Below, one piece after another: positions 54,073 to 62,471 of a DNA stretch of 64,000 bases; positions within the stretch are counted from its first letter, which is position 1; every line of letters begins with the position of its first letter. The stretch comes from Allohahella sp002354735 (lineage in GTDB: Bacteria > Pseudomonadota > Gammaproteobacteria > Pseudomonadales > Oleiphilaceae), in the NCBI RefSeq assembly GCF_047946665.1, contig NZ_CP172312.1, forward strand, positions 1,922,001-1,986,000. The letters run 5' to 3'. The translations under genes and the position numbers were made by a program. Below the pieces are notes generated by a model. That model saw only the letters and a list, made by a program, of their open reading frames with translations. It searched no databases and had not been told where the DNA came from.

Positions 54073-54591
54073 CTAATGGTGGGCGTGCGACTCACCACTG
54101 ACCGGCTGGACAGCAAACCAGGAATCGAGACGAATGGGTGTCTGCCCAGACACCTCAGAAGGCTCGAATACAAAAGTTGCCGGAAGACGCTCACCGGCCG
54201 TCGTCGGCGAAACCAGCTTCATAAACATGATATGCACCGCACCAGGCGCCAGCTCTACAGTCGCTCCCGGCGGAATCAGGACGCCCTCCGGTAGCGGCTT
54301 CATAGACATCATACCTGTCTCAGAGGTCACAGATTCATGCAATGAAGTCTGTGCTGCGACTTCAGTCTCTACGGCGACAAGTCTGTAGGCCTGCTCGCCG
54401 CTGTTGCTGATAGTCACATACCCAGCGCCGTTCAGACCTGCCACGGGCACAGATCGCGTCCAGGCATGACTAATCGTCAATCCCGCCTCGCTGGCACCGT
54501 GAGCCACGGCCTTGCCAGCGGCGATAAGCAGCAGCACCGACACGATCAAGCGGAATTTCGCCAGCGCCGCTGTCACAGGAAATCTCTTCAT
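54073..54591 (-). CDS. PCu(A)C-type periplasmic copper chaperone
   Basis: The 172 residues have a signal peptide (LLLIAAGKAVA, cleaved near 30) and the PCu(A)C copper site: H85, M97, H120 and M122 in the H(M)x10M...HxM pattern. The C-terminus HAHH could add copper binding. PCu(A)C proteins deliver Cu(I) to the Cu-A centre of cytochrome oxidase. No partner (Sco) is adjacent. Confidence 0.9.
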   Translation of the reverse strand: MKRFPVTAALAKFRLIVSVLLLIAAGKAVAHGASEAGLTISHAWTRSVPVAGLNGAGYVTISNSGEQAYRLVAVETEVAAQTSLHESVTSETGMMSMKPLPEGVLIPPGATVELAPGAVHIMFMKLVSPTTAGERLPATFVFEPSEVSGQTPIRLDSWFAVQPVSGESHAHH

Positions 54592-54611
54592 ATATTACAA
54601 TCCTTTAGAAC

Positions 54612-54637
54612 AAAAAAAGCCGCACAAGGTGCGGCTT
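54612..54637 (-). terminator. Rho-independent terminator after etfA
   Basis: On the minus strand AAGCCGCAC, loop CTT and GTGCGGCTT form a strong stem followed by seven T. It lies 26 bases after the etfA stop and just before the copper-chaperone gene, so it separates the two. Confidence 0.9.
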
Positions 54638-54662
54638 CGATAGGTCGTGCGGGAGCCGGCAC

Positions 54663-55595
54663 TTAGCTGACTGCTGCTTCCAGCTGCGGCACAGCTTCGA
54701 ACAGGTCGGCAACCAGTCCGTAATCAGCCACCTGGAATATCGGCGCTTCTTCGTCCTTGTTGATGGCAACGATGACCTTGGACTCGGACATACCAGCAAG
54801 ATGCTGAATAGCGCCCGAGATACCAACCGCAATGTAGAGCTGTGGCGCGACGATCTTACCCGTCTGACCAACCTGCATGTCGTTAGGCACAAAGCCTGCG
54901 TCGACAGCTGCTCGCGATGCACCGACTGCTGCGCCAAGCTTGTCGGCAAGCTTATACAGCATTTCGAAGTTCTCGCCGTTCTGCATGCCTCGGCCACCAG
55001 AAACAACGATTTGCGCACCGCTGAGGTCAGGGCGATCGTTCTTCGCAAGCTCTTCTCTCACGAATGAAGACACGCCAGCATCCTTGGCAATGCTGCAATC
55101 TTCGACTGCCGCAGAACCGCCTTCACCAGAAACCGGGTCGAAACCTGTTGGCCGTACGGTGATAACCTTGATGGCATCCGAAGACTTTACGGTGGCAATG
55201 GCGTTGCCGGCATAGATTGGACGAACGAAGGTATCAGCAGATTCAACGCGAATGATGTCAGAAATCTGCGCCACGTCCAGCAGGGCTGCAACGCGTGGCA
55301 TGAAATCCTTGCCAGTGGTGCCAGCAGACGTCAGGATCGCTGCATAGTCCTTGCCCAGCTCGACAACGAGTGCCGCCAGGTTTTCACCAAGCTGGTGTCC
55401 ATAGACATCGGCGTCGGCCTTGAGGACCTTTGAAACGCCTTGAGCCTTGGCAGCCGCTTCAGCAGCGCCAGAGCAATCCTTACCTGCGACCAGTACAGTG
55501 ATATCGCCGCCGATCTTCTGGGCAGCTGCAATCACGTTCAGTGTGGCAGACTTGAGGGAACTGTTATCGTGTTCCGCAATGACTAGTACGCTCAT
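54663..55595 (-). CDS. etfA: electron transfer flavoprotein alpha subunit
   Basis: The 310 residues match EtfA, including the C-terminal FAD-binding region (YIAVGISGAIQHLAGM, then AINKDEEAPIFQVADYGL). With EtfB it carries electrons from acyl-CoA dehydrogenases to ETF-ubiquinone oxidoreductase. It follows etfB by two bases. Confidence 0.96.
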   Translation of the reverse strand: MSVLVIAEHDNSSLKSATLNVIAAAQKIGGDITVLVAGKDCSGAAEAAAKAQGVSKVLKADADVYGHQLGENLAALVVELGKDYAAILTSAGTTGKDFMPRVAALLDVAQISDIIRVESADTFVRPIYAGNAIATVKSSDAIKVITVRPTGFDPVSGEGGSAAVEDCSIAKDAGVSSFVREELAKNDRPDLSGAQIVVSGGRGMQNGENFEMLYKLADKLGAAVGASRAAVDAGFVPNDMQVGQTGKIVAPQLYIAVGISGAIQHLAGMSESKVIVAINKDEEAPIFQVADYGLVADLFEAVPQLEAAVS

Positions 55596-55597
55596 GA

Positions 55598-56347
55598 TTA
55601 AAGTACCTTCGCTTCATTCTTGAGTTTGTCGACCAGTTCGGCGACGCTCGCAACCTTCACGCCAGCTGAACGCTGGGCAGGTGGCTCGACCTTGACCACA
55701 GAGATTCGTGGCGCGATTTCAGCACCAAGATCTGCAGGACTCATGACCTCGAGCGGCTTCTTCTTCGCTTTCATGATATTCGGCAGCGAGGCATAGCGTG
55801 GCTCGTTCAGACGCAGGTCTGTGGTCACTACCGCGGGCAGTGTCAGCGAAACAGTCGCCAGACCACCGTCAATTTCACGAGTAACTTCAACCTTGTCACC
55901 TTCAACCTTCACTTCGGAAGCGAAAGTGCCCTGGCCATAGCCGCAGAGGGCGGCCAGCATCTGACCAGTCTGGTTGTTGTCTGTATCGATCGATTGCTTG
56001 CCAAGGATAATGAGCTTCGGCTCTTCCTTCTCGACAATCGCCTTGAGCAATTTGGCCGCGGCGAGTGACTGGATTTCCTCGTCGGTTTCAACATGAATGC
56101 CGCGATCAGCGCCCAGCGCAAGCGCGGTACGAATCTGCTCCTGGCAGGCTTTCGGGCCAATAGACACAACTACAACCTCAGTAGCCACACCCTTTTCTTT
56201 CAGGCGAACAGCTTCTTCGATGGCAATCTCACAGAATGGATTCATGGCCATTTTGACGTTGGCCAGATCGACACCTGAATGGTCAGACTTCACTCGTACT
56301 TTTACGTTGTAATCGATGACACGTTTGACAGCGACAAGAACCTTCAT
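55598..56347 (-). CDS. etfB: electron transfer flavoprotein beta subunit
   Basis: The 249 residues match EtfB. The nucleotide-binding segment (LGKQSIDTDNNQTGQMLA) is typical. It is the first gene of the minus-strand etfBA operon and diverges from etfD. Confidence 0.96.
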   Translation of the reverse strand: MKVLVAVKRVIDYNVKVRVKSDHSGVDLANVKMAMNPFCEIAIEEAVRLKEKGVATEVVVVSIGPKACQEQIRTALALGADRGIHVETDEEIQSLAAAKLLKAIVEKEEPKLIILGKQSIDTDNNQTGQMLAALCGYGQGTFASEVKVEGDKVEVTREIDGGLATVSLTLPAVVTTDLRLNEPRYASLPNIMKAKKKPLEVMSPADLGAEIAPRISVVKVEPPAQRSAGVKVASVAELVDKLKNEAKVL

Positions 56348-56383
56348 AGATTCCTCGTTGGTTTGAGGTGGAATAAACGAGCA

Positions 56384-56389
56384 TTATAC
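56384..56389 (-). promoter_or_regulatory. candidate -10 element for etfBA
   Basis: The minus strand carries a perfect TATAAT 36 bases before the etfB ATG. The -35 position is weak (GAGCTA at 17 bases). Confidence 0.45.
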
Positions 56390-56535
56390 CCTAAATAGAT
56401 GACGCATAGCTCGGCGACATACATGCATAAGACGCCAGACAGGCATATTGAGTGGCTTCAGGCGCATGACCAGCGCGTGATCTGCCCAAGGCCGCAGCGT
56501 CCATACTGGCCGTATTTAAATTCAAATGGCGGCAG

Positions 56536-56561
56536 AATTCAAACAAACGTTTGTTTGAATT
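56536..56561. promoter_or_regulatory. 26-bp perfect palindrome, PsrA-like operator between etfBA and etfD
   Basis: A 26-base perfect palindrome centred at 56548/56549, with core CAAACAAACGTTTGTTTG, lies 46 bases before the etfD start. It fits the reported PsrA (TetR-family) consensus of CAAAC and GTTTG half-sites. It overlaps the likely -35 of etfD, so binding should repress etfD. Control of etfBA from the same site is possible but distant (about 150 bases). Confidence 0.75.
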
Positions 56562-56578
56562 TCGAATTCCGCTATCAT
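56551..56578 (+). promoter_or_regulatory. candidate etfD promoter overlapping the palindrome
   Basis: TTGTTT at 56551-56556 and TATCAT at 56573-56578 are 16 bases apart. The -35 lies in the right half of the palindrome. Confidence 0.55.
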
Positions 56579-56607
56579 GAGGCCGAATTTTCTAGAGGAG
56601 ATTGCTT

Positions 56608-58263
56608 GTGGAACGTGAGTCAATGGAGTTCGACGTACTCATTGTCGGTGCAGGTCCAGCCGGACTCTCCACGGCCTGCAGATTATTGCAGCGTGCCAAG
56701 GATGCCGGCAAGGAACTGACAGTCTGTGTGGTCGAAAAAGGCTCTGAGGTCGGCGCTCATATCATGGCAGGCACCGTCTTCGAGCCAACAGCTCTGAACG
56801 AGCTGTTCCCCAACTGGAAAGAGCTCGGCGCACCGCTGAACACGCCGGTCGACCATGACGAGATTTTCTACCTTCGCAGTCAGGATTCGGCCATCCAGTT
56901 TCCGAACATGCTTGTGCCAAAGAACATGCACAACGAAGGCAACTACATCATCAGCCTCGGCAACCTCTGCCGCTGGCTGGCTGAGCGCGCGGAGGAACTT
57001 GGCGCCGAAGTCTATCCGGGCTTCCCGGCTGCAGACATCCTGTACAACGATGACGGCAGCGTAAAGGGTGTCCTGACCGGTGACATGGGCGTAGGCCGTG
57101 ATGGCGAACCTACCGACAGCTTCACGCCAGGCATGGAACTTCACGCCAAGTACACGATTTTCTCCGAGGGCTCGCGCGGCCACCTCGGCAAGCGCCTGAT
57201 GGCGAAGTTCAATCTCAATGAAGGCAAGGATCCGCAGCACTACGGCATCGGCATCAAGGAGCTCTGGGACGTGCCGGCGGAACAGCACAAGCCGGGCCTC
57301 GTGGTTCATACGACTGGCTGGCCCCTTACCGAAAGCGGCTCCACAGGCGGATCGTTTCTGTATCACCTGGAGAATGGGCAGGTCTATGTCGGCCTGATTA
57401 CCGACCTGAGTTACTACAACCCACACCTTTCGCCGTTCGATGAGTTCCAGCGCCTTAAGCTGCACCCGGAAATCAGGAAGCACATCGAAGGCGGTAAGCG
57501 CGTGTCTTACGGGGCTCGTGCCATCACCAAAGGTGGCTTCAACGCACTGCCAAAGATGACTTTCCCGGGCGGTCTGCTCATTGGCTGTGACGCCGGCACG
57601 CTCAACTTCTCCAAGATCAAGGGCGCTCACTGTGCGATGAAGTCAGGCATTATTGCTGCTGACACACTCGTCGATGCGCTGGTCAAGGACGATGTTGGCG
57701 GCAAGGAACTGGTCGCCTACACCGAGAACTTCAAGAATTCATGGCTGTATAAAGAGCTGTATGACGAGCGCAACTTCGGCCCGGGCATGCACAAGTTCGG
57801 CAATTTCCTCGGTGGCGCCCTGGCCTTCTTCGAGCAGAACATTCTGCATCGCAGCCTGCCGCTGACCATCCGCGATATGGTACCGGATCACGAAACCCTG
57901 CGACCTGCAGACAGCTGCAAGCGCATGGAGTATCCGAAGCCGGACAACAAGCTCACCTTCGACAAGCTGACATCGGTATTCATCTCGAATACCAACCATG
58001 AAGAAGAGCAGCCTGTACACCTGAAGCTGAAAGATCCTTCTGTGCCTATCGAGTACAACCTGCCGAAGTACAACGAGCCTGCGCAGCGCTACTGCCCTGC
58101 CGGCGTGTATGAGGTGGTTGCACAGGATGATGGCAGCAAGCGCTTCCAGATCAACGCGCAGAACTGTGTGCACTGCAAGACCTGCGATATCAAGGATCCT
58201 ACCCAGAATATTACCTGGGTAACGCCTGAAGGTGGTGGCGGTCCGAACTACCCCAACATGTAG
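56608..58263 (+). CDS. etfD: electron transfer flavoprotein-ubiquinone oxidoreductase
   Basis: From the GTG at 56608, with AGAGGAG seven bases upstream, the product has 551 residues. It has an N-terminal FAD fold (DVLIVGAGPAGLS) and a C-terminal [4Fe-4S] ferredoxin domain with Cys in RYCPAGVYE and NCVHCKTCDIKDP. It passes electrons from ETF to ubiquinone at the inner membrane. Confidence 0.95.
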   Translation: MERESMEFDVLIVGAGPAGLSTACRLLQRAKDAGKELTVCVVEKGSEVGAHIMAGTVFEPTALNELFPNWKELGAPLNTPVDHDEIFYLRSQDSAIQFPNMLVPKNMHNEGNYIISLGNLCRWLAERAEELGAEVYPGFPAADILYNDDGSVKGVLTGDMGVGRDGEPTDSFTPGMELHAKYTIFSEGSRGHLGKRLMAKFNLNEGKDPQHYGIGIKELWDVPAEQHKPGLVVHTTGWPLTESGSTGGSFLYHLENGQVYVGLITDLSYYNPHLSPFDEFQRLKLHPEIRKHIEGGKRVSYGARAITKGGFNALPKMTFPGGLLIGCDAGTLNFSKIKGAHCAMKSGIIAADTLVDALVKDDVGGKELVAYTENFKNSWLYKELYDERNFGPGMHKFGNFLGGALAFFEQNILHRSLPLTIRDMVPDHETLRPADSCKRMEYPKPDNKLTFDKLTSVFISNTNHEEEQPVHLKLKDPSVPIEYNLPKYNEPAQRYCPAGVYEVVAQDDGSKRFQINAQNCVHCKTCDIKDPTQNITWVTPEGGGGPNYPNM

Positions 58264-58280
58264 CCTGACCGGACTGCATG

Positions 58281-58320
58281 AAAAAGGCCCTGCGTACAGC
58301 GATGTACCAGGGCCTTTTTA
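58281..58320. terminator. bidirectional terminator between etfD and DUF1285 gene
   Basis: AAGGCCCTG and CAGGGCCTT pair around a shorter GTACA/TGTAC inner stem (one unpaired C, loop GCGA). Five A precede and five T follow, so it can end transcripts from both convergent genes. Confidence 0.9.
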
Positions 58321-58352
58321 TTTGGCAGCTACTCGAATCGGAAGTGATGCGC

Positions 58353-58928
58353 TCAGGCTTCGATCGGCCCCAGCACATGCGATCTGCCACCACTGCGCAC
58401 CACCGCACAGGCTCTCCCGCCAATATCTTCAACAGTCGATAGCTCCGTCAACTGATAAAAGACGGATCGACTCAGACGCGCACGAAGACTGCGATGCAGT
58501 GTGAGATATGGCACGCCGTCGTGAAGCTCAAAGGTGCGTGAAGCATCGAGAACGACAGCGGGCGCGTAGTCCGGCTGCAATGCCAGGAACTCAGTGCCAT
58601 TTTCGCTTAGTCTGTGGAAGGTCAGTATCTGGAATGGCGCATCAGCAACCTCGATGCGGGCCTTTTCGACCGGCGTCGTCAGGTAGTGCTGGCCATCTTC
58701 ACAGGACATGATACGACCAAATACCTGTCTGGTCGGCTCACGTGTAAGTGGTGCCCCCCGGTAGTGCCATGTATTGTCTGCCGAAATTTCCAGCGGTAGA
58801 TCATAAACGCGCTCGGGATGCCAGCGCTCAACTGGATACGGGTCGAGTGCAGCGGGCGCATCGTCACCGACCTGTTGAGCCTGCTCCGCCAGCAACCGTT
58901 TGATATCGATGTCGGGAACCTGACTCAT
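58353..58928 (-). CDS. DUF1285 family protein
   Basis: The 191 residues match DUF1285: a DNTWHYRGAPLTREP segment near the N-terminus and the conserved YLTTPVEKARIEVADAPF in the middle. The function is unknown. Its start overlaps the sixA stop by four bases, so translation is coupled. Confidence 0.85.
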   Translation of the reverse strand: MSQVPDIDIKRLLAEQAQQVGDDAPAALDPYPVERWHPERVYDLPLEISADNTWHYRGAPLTREPTRQVFGRIMSCEDGQHYLTTPVEKARIEVADAPFQILTFHRLSENGTEFLALQPDYAPAVVLDASRTFELHDGVPYLTLHRSLRARLSRSVFYQLTELSTVEDIGGRACAVVRSGGRSHVLGPIEA

Positions 58929-59455
58929 TCATCGGCCTTTAGAAAATGGGCTGGCGCCGCCGCGCAACCAGCAGCAAGATGCTGATAAGTGTCTGCATCA
59001 GGGAATCGGTAGCGGCGAATTTCAGCAGTAGCAAATGCACGGCCATCAGTCTTCGCACCCTCGAGACAGTGGCCGTCGAGCAGCGCCACGACCGGCATAT
59101 GACAGACCACAAGAAAATGTTGGTTGGGATATTTTGTAAACACCGCCGACAGGCTATCTATGGCATCCTGGAGGGAGTCTTCCGGCGTGATACCATCGAT
59201 GGTCAAGGCGTCCCGGGAAACGCAGTCTGCCTGCTGCATCACGAGCTCTGCAGTCTCTCGCGCTCTTAAGTAGGTGCTTTGAATAATCCGGTAAGCCGGC
59301 ACCGGGCCAGCCTGATCGCGAAAAAATGCATCGAGCGCTCTACCCTGACGCTCGGCCTGCCGTGCACCTCTCGAGGTCAGCTCACGTTCTTCGTCCGTGA
59401 TACCGTAGGCCTCGGCCTGACCGTGACGCATCAAAAGAAATTCTTGAACTGCCAA
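58925..59455 (-). CDS. sixA: SixA-type phosphohistidine phosphatase
   Basis: The 176 residues start with the histidine-phosphatase signature LLMRHGQAEA (R10, H11). They are a small histidine phosphatase of the SixA group, with a second catalytic His in VVCHMPVV. SixA removes phosphate from His residues, for example of NPr/Hpt proteins. The target here is unknown. It lies 23 bases after gpsA. Confidence 0.88.
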   Translation of the reverse strand: MAVQEFLLMRHGQAEAYGITDEERELTSRGARQAERQGRALDAFFRDQAGPVPAYRIIQSTYLRARETAELVMQQADCVSRDALTIDGITPEDSLQDAIDSLSAVFTKYPNQHFLVVCHMPVVALLDGHCLEGAKTDGRAFATAEIRRYRFPDADTYQHLAAGCAAAPAHFLKADE

Positions 59456-59478
59456 TGGGAACTCCTGTTATCTGAAGC

Positions 59479-60552
59479 TTAGTTGCCCGGAGCGGCATCT
59501 GAGCCGCTTCTCGGCAGAATGAATTCAACGTCGCTATTTTGCCCCCTCGCCATAAGACTGCGAAGAACCTTATCGACTGGGACCTGCTCATAAAGAATGG
59601 CGTAGAGACCGAAGGCCAGCGGCATATCGATGCCCATGGCCCGCGCACGTTCCGCGACGAGGCGTGTCGTATTCACACCCTCCGCCACTTGCCCGAGCGA
59701 TGATACGATCGATTCGACCGATTCGTGCTGGCCCAGCGAATAGCCCACTCTGTAGTTACGACTCAAGGGTGAGGAACAGGTCACGACCAGGTCGCCCACC
59801 CCCGCCAATCCGAGGAAAGTCATCGGGTTCGCACCCATGCGCACCGCGAAGCGGCTCATTTCGGCAAGGCTGCGGGTAATAAGCATCGCCTTGGTGTTTT
59901 CACCCAGACTCAGGGCCGCTGCCATTCCAGCGATGATGGCGTAGATATTTTTGAGCGCTCCAGCGAGCTCGACGCCGAACACGTCACTGTTCTCGTAGAC
60001 CCTGAAGGAATCACAGCCCAGTACGGCTTGAGTCGCTGCACGAAGCGCAGCACTCTCGCTGGCTATGACTGTTGCCGTAGGCACTTGCGCAGCGACTTCC
60101 CGCGCCAGATTTGGTCCACTCAGCACCCCCGTAAGACAACCTGGTACCGTGCTGGCGAGGATGCCACTCATGAACTGAAACCCAGGCTGGGCTATGCCCT
60201 TGGTAAGAGAAATCCAGAACTGCCCAGGGTGGGCAAAGGCAGCCGCATCGCCGCAGACAGCCTGAAAGTGCTCGCTTGGTATCGCCACCATAACAAGTTC
60301 GGCATCGCGCACCGCCTCTTCCAAGAAGGTGGTTGCCTTCAGGTCTGGCGACAAGGCCGTGTCAGGGAGATATTTCTCATTACTGTGGCGCGTGTTGATT
60401 TCGGTGACCACATCACCGTCACGAATCCACTGAATTGTTTCCAGGACCTGGGGGTTCGCAGCCGCAATAGTCGCCATAGCGGTGCCGAAGCTGCCGCCGC
60501 CGAGAATGCAGACTTTGGAGATCGGCGCCGGCATTGTCTTATCAGGAGCCAT
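59479..60552 (-). CDS. gpsA: glycerol-3-phosphate dehydrogenase [NAD(P)+]
   Basis: From the ATG at 60552 the product has 357 residues. NAD-binding GGGSFGTAMA, GVLSGPNLAREV and GLAGVGDLVVTCSS are GpsA signatures. It makes sn-glycerol 3-phosphate for phospholipids. An ATG at 60534 is an alternative start; both overlap or abut the upstream STAS gene. Confidence 0.93.
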   Translation of the reverse strand: MAPDKTMPAPISKVCILGGGSFGTAMATIAAANPQVLETIQWIRDGDVVTEINTRHSNEKYLPDTALSPDLKATTFLEEAVRDAELVMVAIPSEHFQAVCGDAAAFAHPGQFWISLTKGIAQPGFQFMSGILASTVPGCLTGVLSGPNLAREVAAQVPTATVIASESAALRAATQAVLGCDSFRVYENSDVFGVELAGALKNIYAIIAGMAAALSLGENTKAMLITRSLAEMSRFAVRMGANPMTFLGLAGVGDLVVTCSSPLSRNYRVGYSLGQHESVESIVSSLGQVAEGVNTTRLVAERARAMGIDMPLAFGLYAILYEQVPVDKVLRSLMARGQNSDVEFILPRSGSDAAPGN

Positions 60553-61084
60553 GGCGCCCGAGCGTCGCCCAGCGGCTTTCGTTCTCTGCCTGATCACACT
60601 CCAGCGCAGCTACGAGATCACGAAAGGTTTCCTTGTTCGCATCATTGATCTCCATCAGCGTGAGGTGGGCGGCAAGCACCTTCTGTCGCACTTCATCCTC
60701 ACTGGCCTGAAGAATTGGAATCTCGAGCAGATCGCTCGCGTGGGCAGCGGCCTTGCTGACGATCACAAACAGATCATCCAGCCCCATGGTCATGATCAAC
60801 CTGGTAACGTCGGCATTGACCGATATGATGGTCGGCAGTATGCGATCCCGCTCCCTGGCGAACAGCCCGATCTTGGCGATAAGGCCGAGCGTGGTACTGT
60901 CCACGACAGTGGTTTCGGTGAGATCCACAATAACCGTGACGAAGCCTTCGTCAGCCTGCATGCGTTCGATTACGCGATCAAGTGTAGAACAGAGGTTCAG
61001 CCGGATCTCGCCTACAAACTTGATGACGTAGACGCCACGCTTCTCTGCCTGAAGAATCTTGAAGCCGGGATTTACAACCATCAT
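60542..61084 (-). CDS. STAS-domain anti-sigma factor antagonist (RssC-like)
   Basis: The 180 residues have a STAS domain (about 10-115) with the phosphorylatable Ser at S63 (VDSTTLGL) and a C-terminal helical extension of about 60 residues. It starts by overlapping the stop of the upstream phosphatase gene by one base. The pair resembles RssB/RssC of Pseudomonas. Confidence 0.85.
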   Translation of the reverse strand: MMVVNPGFKILQAEKRGVYVIKFVGEIRLNLCSTLDRVIERMQADEGFVTVIVDLTETTVVDSTTLGLIAKIGLFARERDRILPTIISVNADVTRLIMTMGLDDLFVIVSKAAAHASDLLEIPILQASEDEVRQKVLAAHLTLMEINDANKETFRDLVAALECDQAENESRWATLGRHGS

Positions 61085-62262
61085 TAAACCAGCGTTTCGG
61101 TGATGGAGACGATGGCGATGTCGTCAGGGATCTCTGACAGGGCATCGAGCTGAAAAACCGACTCCAGTTCGCCGATAGTGTGGCCCGATGAACGCACTCT
61201 TTCAAGCATCAACGCTTCCTTGGCATCAAGCGAGGGCGCATCAAGCACTTCAAACAGGCCATCCGAGACGATAATGATTGAAAAACCTGGCGGCAGGGGG
61301 CGCTCGAAAGTCTTGTAGTGGGCCTGAGCCATCAGCCCCACGGGAGCGCCGCGTCCTTCAAGAAATGAACAGTCCTTGCCGTCACAGAACACTGGCATTG
61401 GATAGTGGGCGCCAACAGAATAGGTCAGCATGCGTTTTTCAGTATCGATGATGCCAGCGAACATCGTGAGATGCTTGCCCAGATCGGTCTCCAACAATTC
61501 ACTGTTCACTCGCGCCAACAGGCGTTCTGGATGCAGGATATCGTCGCTCGACTGGCGGCGGATATTGCGCTGCAGGCGGTTGCTGAGGTTCTTGAGCAAA
61601 ACAGTGACGAAGGCCGAGGAAGCGCCGTGCCCGGACACGTCGGCGAAATAGAACCCCACACGATGTTGATCGATGTGATAGTAATCGAAGAAATCGCCAC
61701 TGAGATACAGCGAGGGCTTGATACAGTGGTCGATACTGATCTTGCCAAAACGCAGGCCTTTCTCCGGCAGCATCTTCATCTGTACCTGCCGTCCGGCTCG
61801 TTGGTCCGCCCTGAGCTCATCCAGATTGTATTTGAATTCTGAAACGGTTCTCTCGAGATCCTGTCGATAGCGCTTGGATTGCTTGAACAGACGGACCCGC
61901 TCGAGCTGCCGCGCCAGCGCTTCATCGAGCGCAGTGATGTCAAGGGCAACCTTGGAAACGACATCTGCGGCACCGGCCCGAAGTGTTTCCAGAATATGAT
62001 CGGTAGAAATGGGATTGGTGAGAACGACGACAGGTGGACGCGGCTCGAAGGGCTCGAGAAAATCGGTCAGCCATGCCACACCCTCGGGCATAAGGTCGCC
62101 GATAATGACATCGGGGCGTTGATTCGCAGGCATTTCCGCACACGATTCTGGCGTGGCGGCAGCAGTGACTTCGAAACCCTGGGCAGCAAAGTGTTCAACT
62201 AGCCAGCCTGAGGACCTTGAGTCCGCATCGATGACCAGTAAGTGCTCTTTGCTTTGTATCAC
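61084..62262 (-). CDS. REC-PP2C response regulator (RssB-like phosphatase)
   Basis: The 392 residues have a receiver-like domain (phospho-acceptor D56 in VIIGDLMPE; the acidic pair is partly lost, D12-A13-D14), a helical linker and an SpoIIE/PP2C phosphatase (SGDFFDYY, DVSGHGASSAF, VSDGLFEVLD). Unlike the HsbR-like protein at 33779, it has no kinase domain. It should dephosphorylate the adjacent STAS protein. Architecture matches P. aeruginosa RssB. The kinase that phosphorylates the STAS protein is elsewhere. Confidence 0.87.
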   Translation of the reverse strand: MIQSKEHLLVIDADSRSSGWLVEHFAAQGFEVTAAATPESCAEMPANQRPDVIIGDLMPEGVAWLTDFLEPFEPRPPVVVLTNPISTDHILETLRAGAADVVSKVALDITALDEALARQLERVRLFKQSKRYRQDLERTVSEFKYNLDELRADQRAGRQVQMKMLPEKGLRFGKISIDHCIKPSLYLSGDFFDYYHIDQHRVGFYFADVSGHGASSAFVTVLLKNLSNRLQRNIRRQSSDDILHPERLLARVNSELLETDLGKHLTMFAGIIDTEKRMLTYSVGAHYPMPVFCDGKDCSFLEGRGAPVGLMAQAHYKTFERPLPPGFSIIIVSDGLFEVLDAPSLDAKEALMLERVRSSGHTIGELESVFQLDALSEIPDDIAIVSITETLV

Positions 62263-62280
62263 GATTTGTCCGAGGTCACG

Positions 62281-62469
62281 ATGAATGCAATAGCTTCCCT
62301 ACCCACAGATTTCTCTTCCATCCAGACCCTCCTGCTGCGTAGCCTACAGTCTAGGTTAGTCCCGGCAGCCGGCATTGTCGTTGTTATAGAATTCCATTAC
62401 CAGAGGCTAGGTAAAAAAGTTAGAGTGATCATACTAAAAGACCCATCACCAACCGATAAGCACTACTGA
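62281..62469 (+). CDS. small hypothetical protein upstream of the HD gene
   Basis: The 62-residue frame from the ATG at 62281 has CGAGGT six bases upstream and ends two bases before the HD gene start. It has a hydrophobic middle (RLVPAAGIVVVIEF) and a basic end. I do not recognise it. The tight spacing suggests translational coupling, but it could be an untranslated leader. Confidence 0.4.
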   Translation: MNAIASLPTDFSSIQTLLLRSLQSRLVPAAGIVVVIEFHYQRLGKKVRVIILKDPSPTDKHY

Positions 62470-62471
62470 CT

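Noticed and set aside
56683..57630. Minus-strand ORF of 315 codons opposite etfD
   Set aside because: etfD is a clear ETF-QO; the antisense ORF is a by-product of its codon use.
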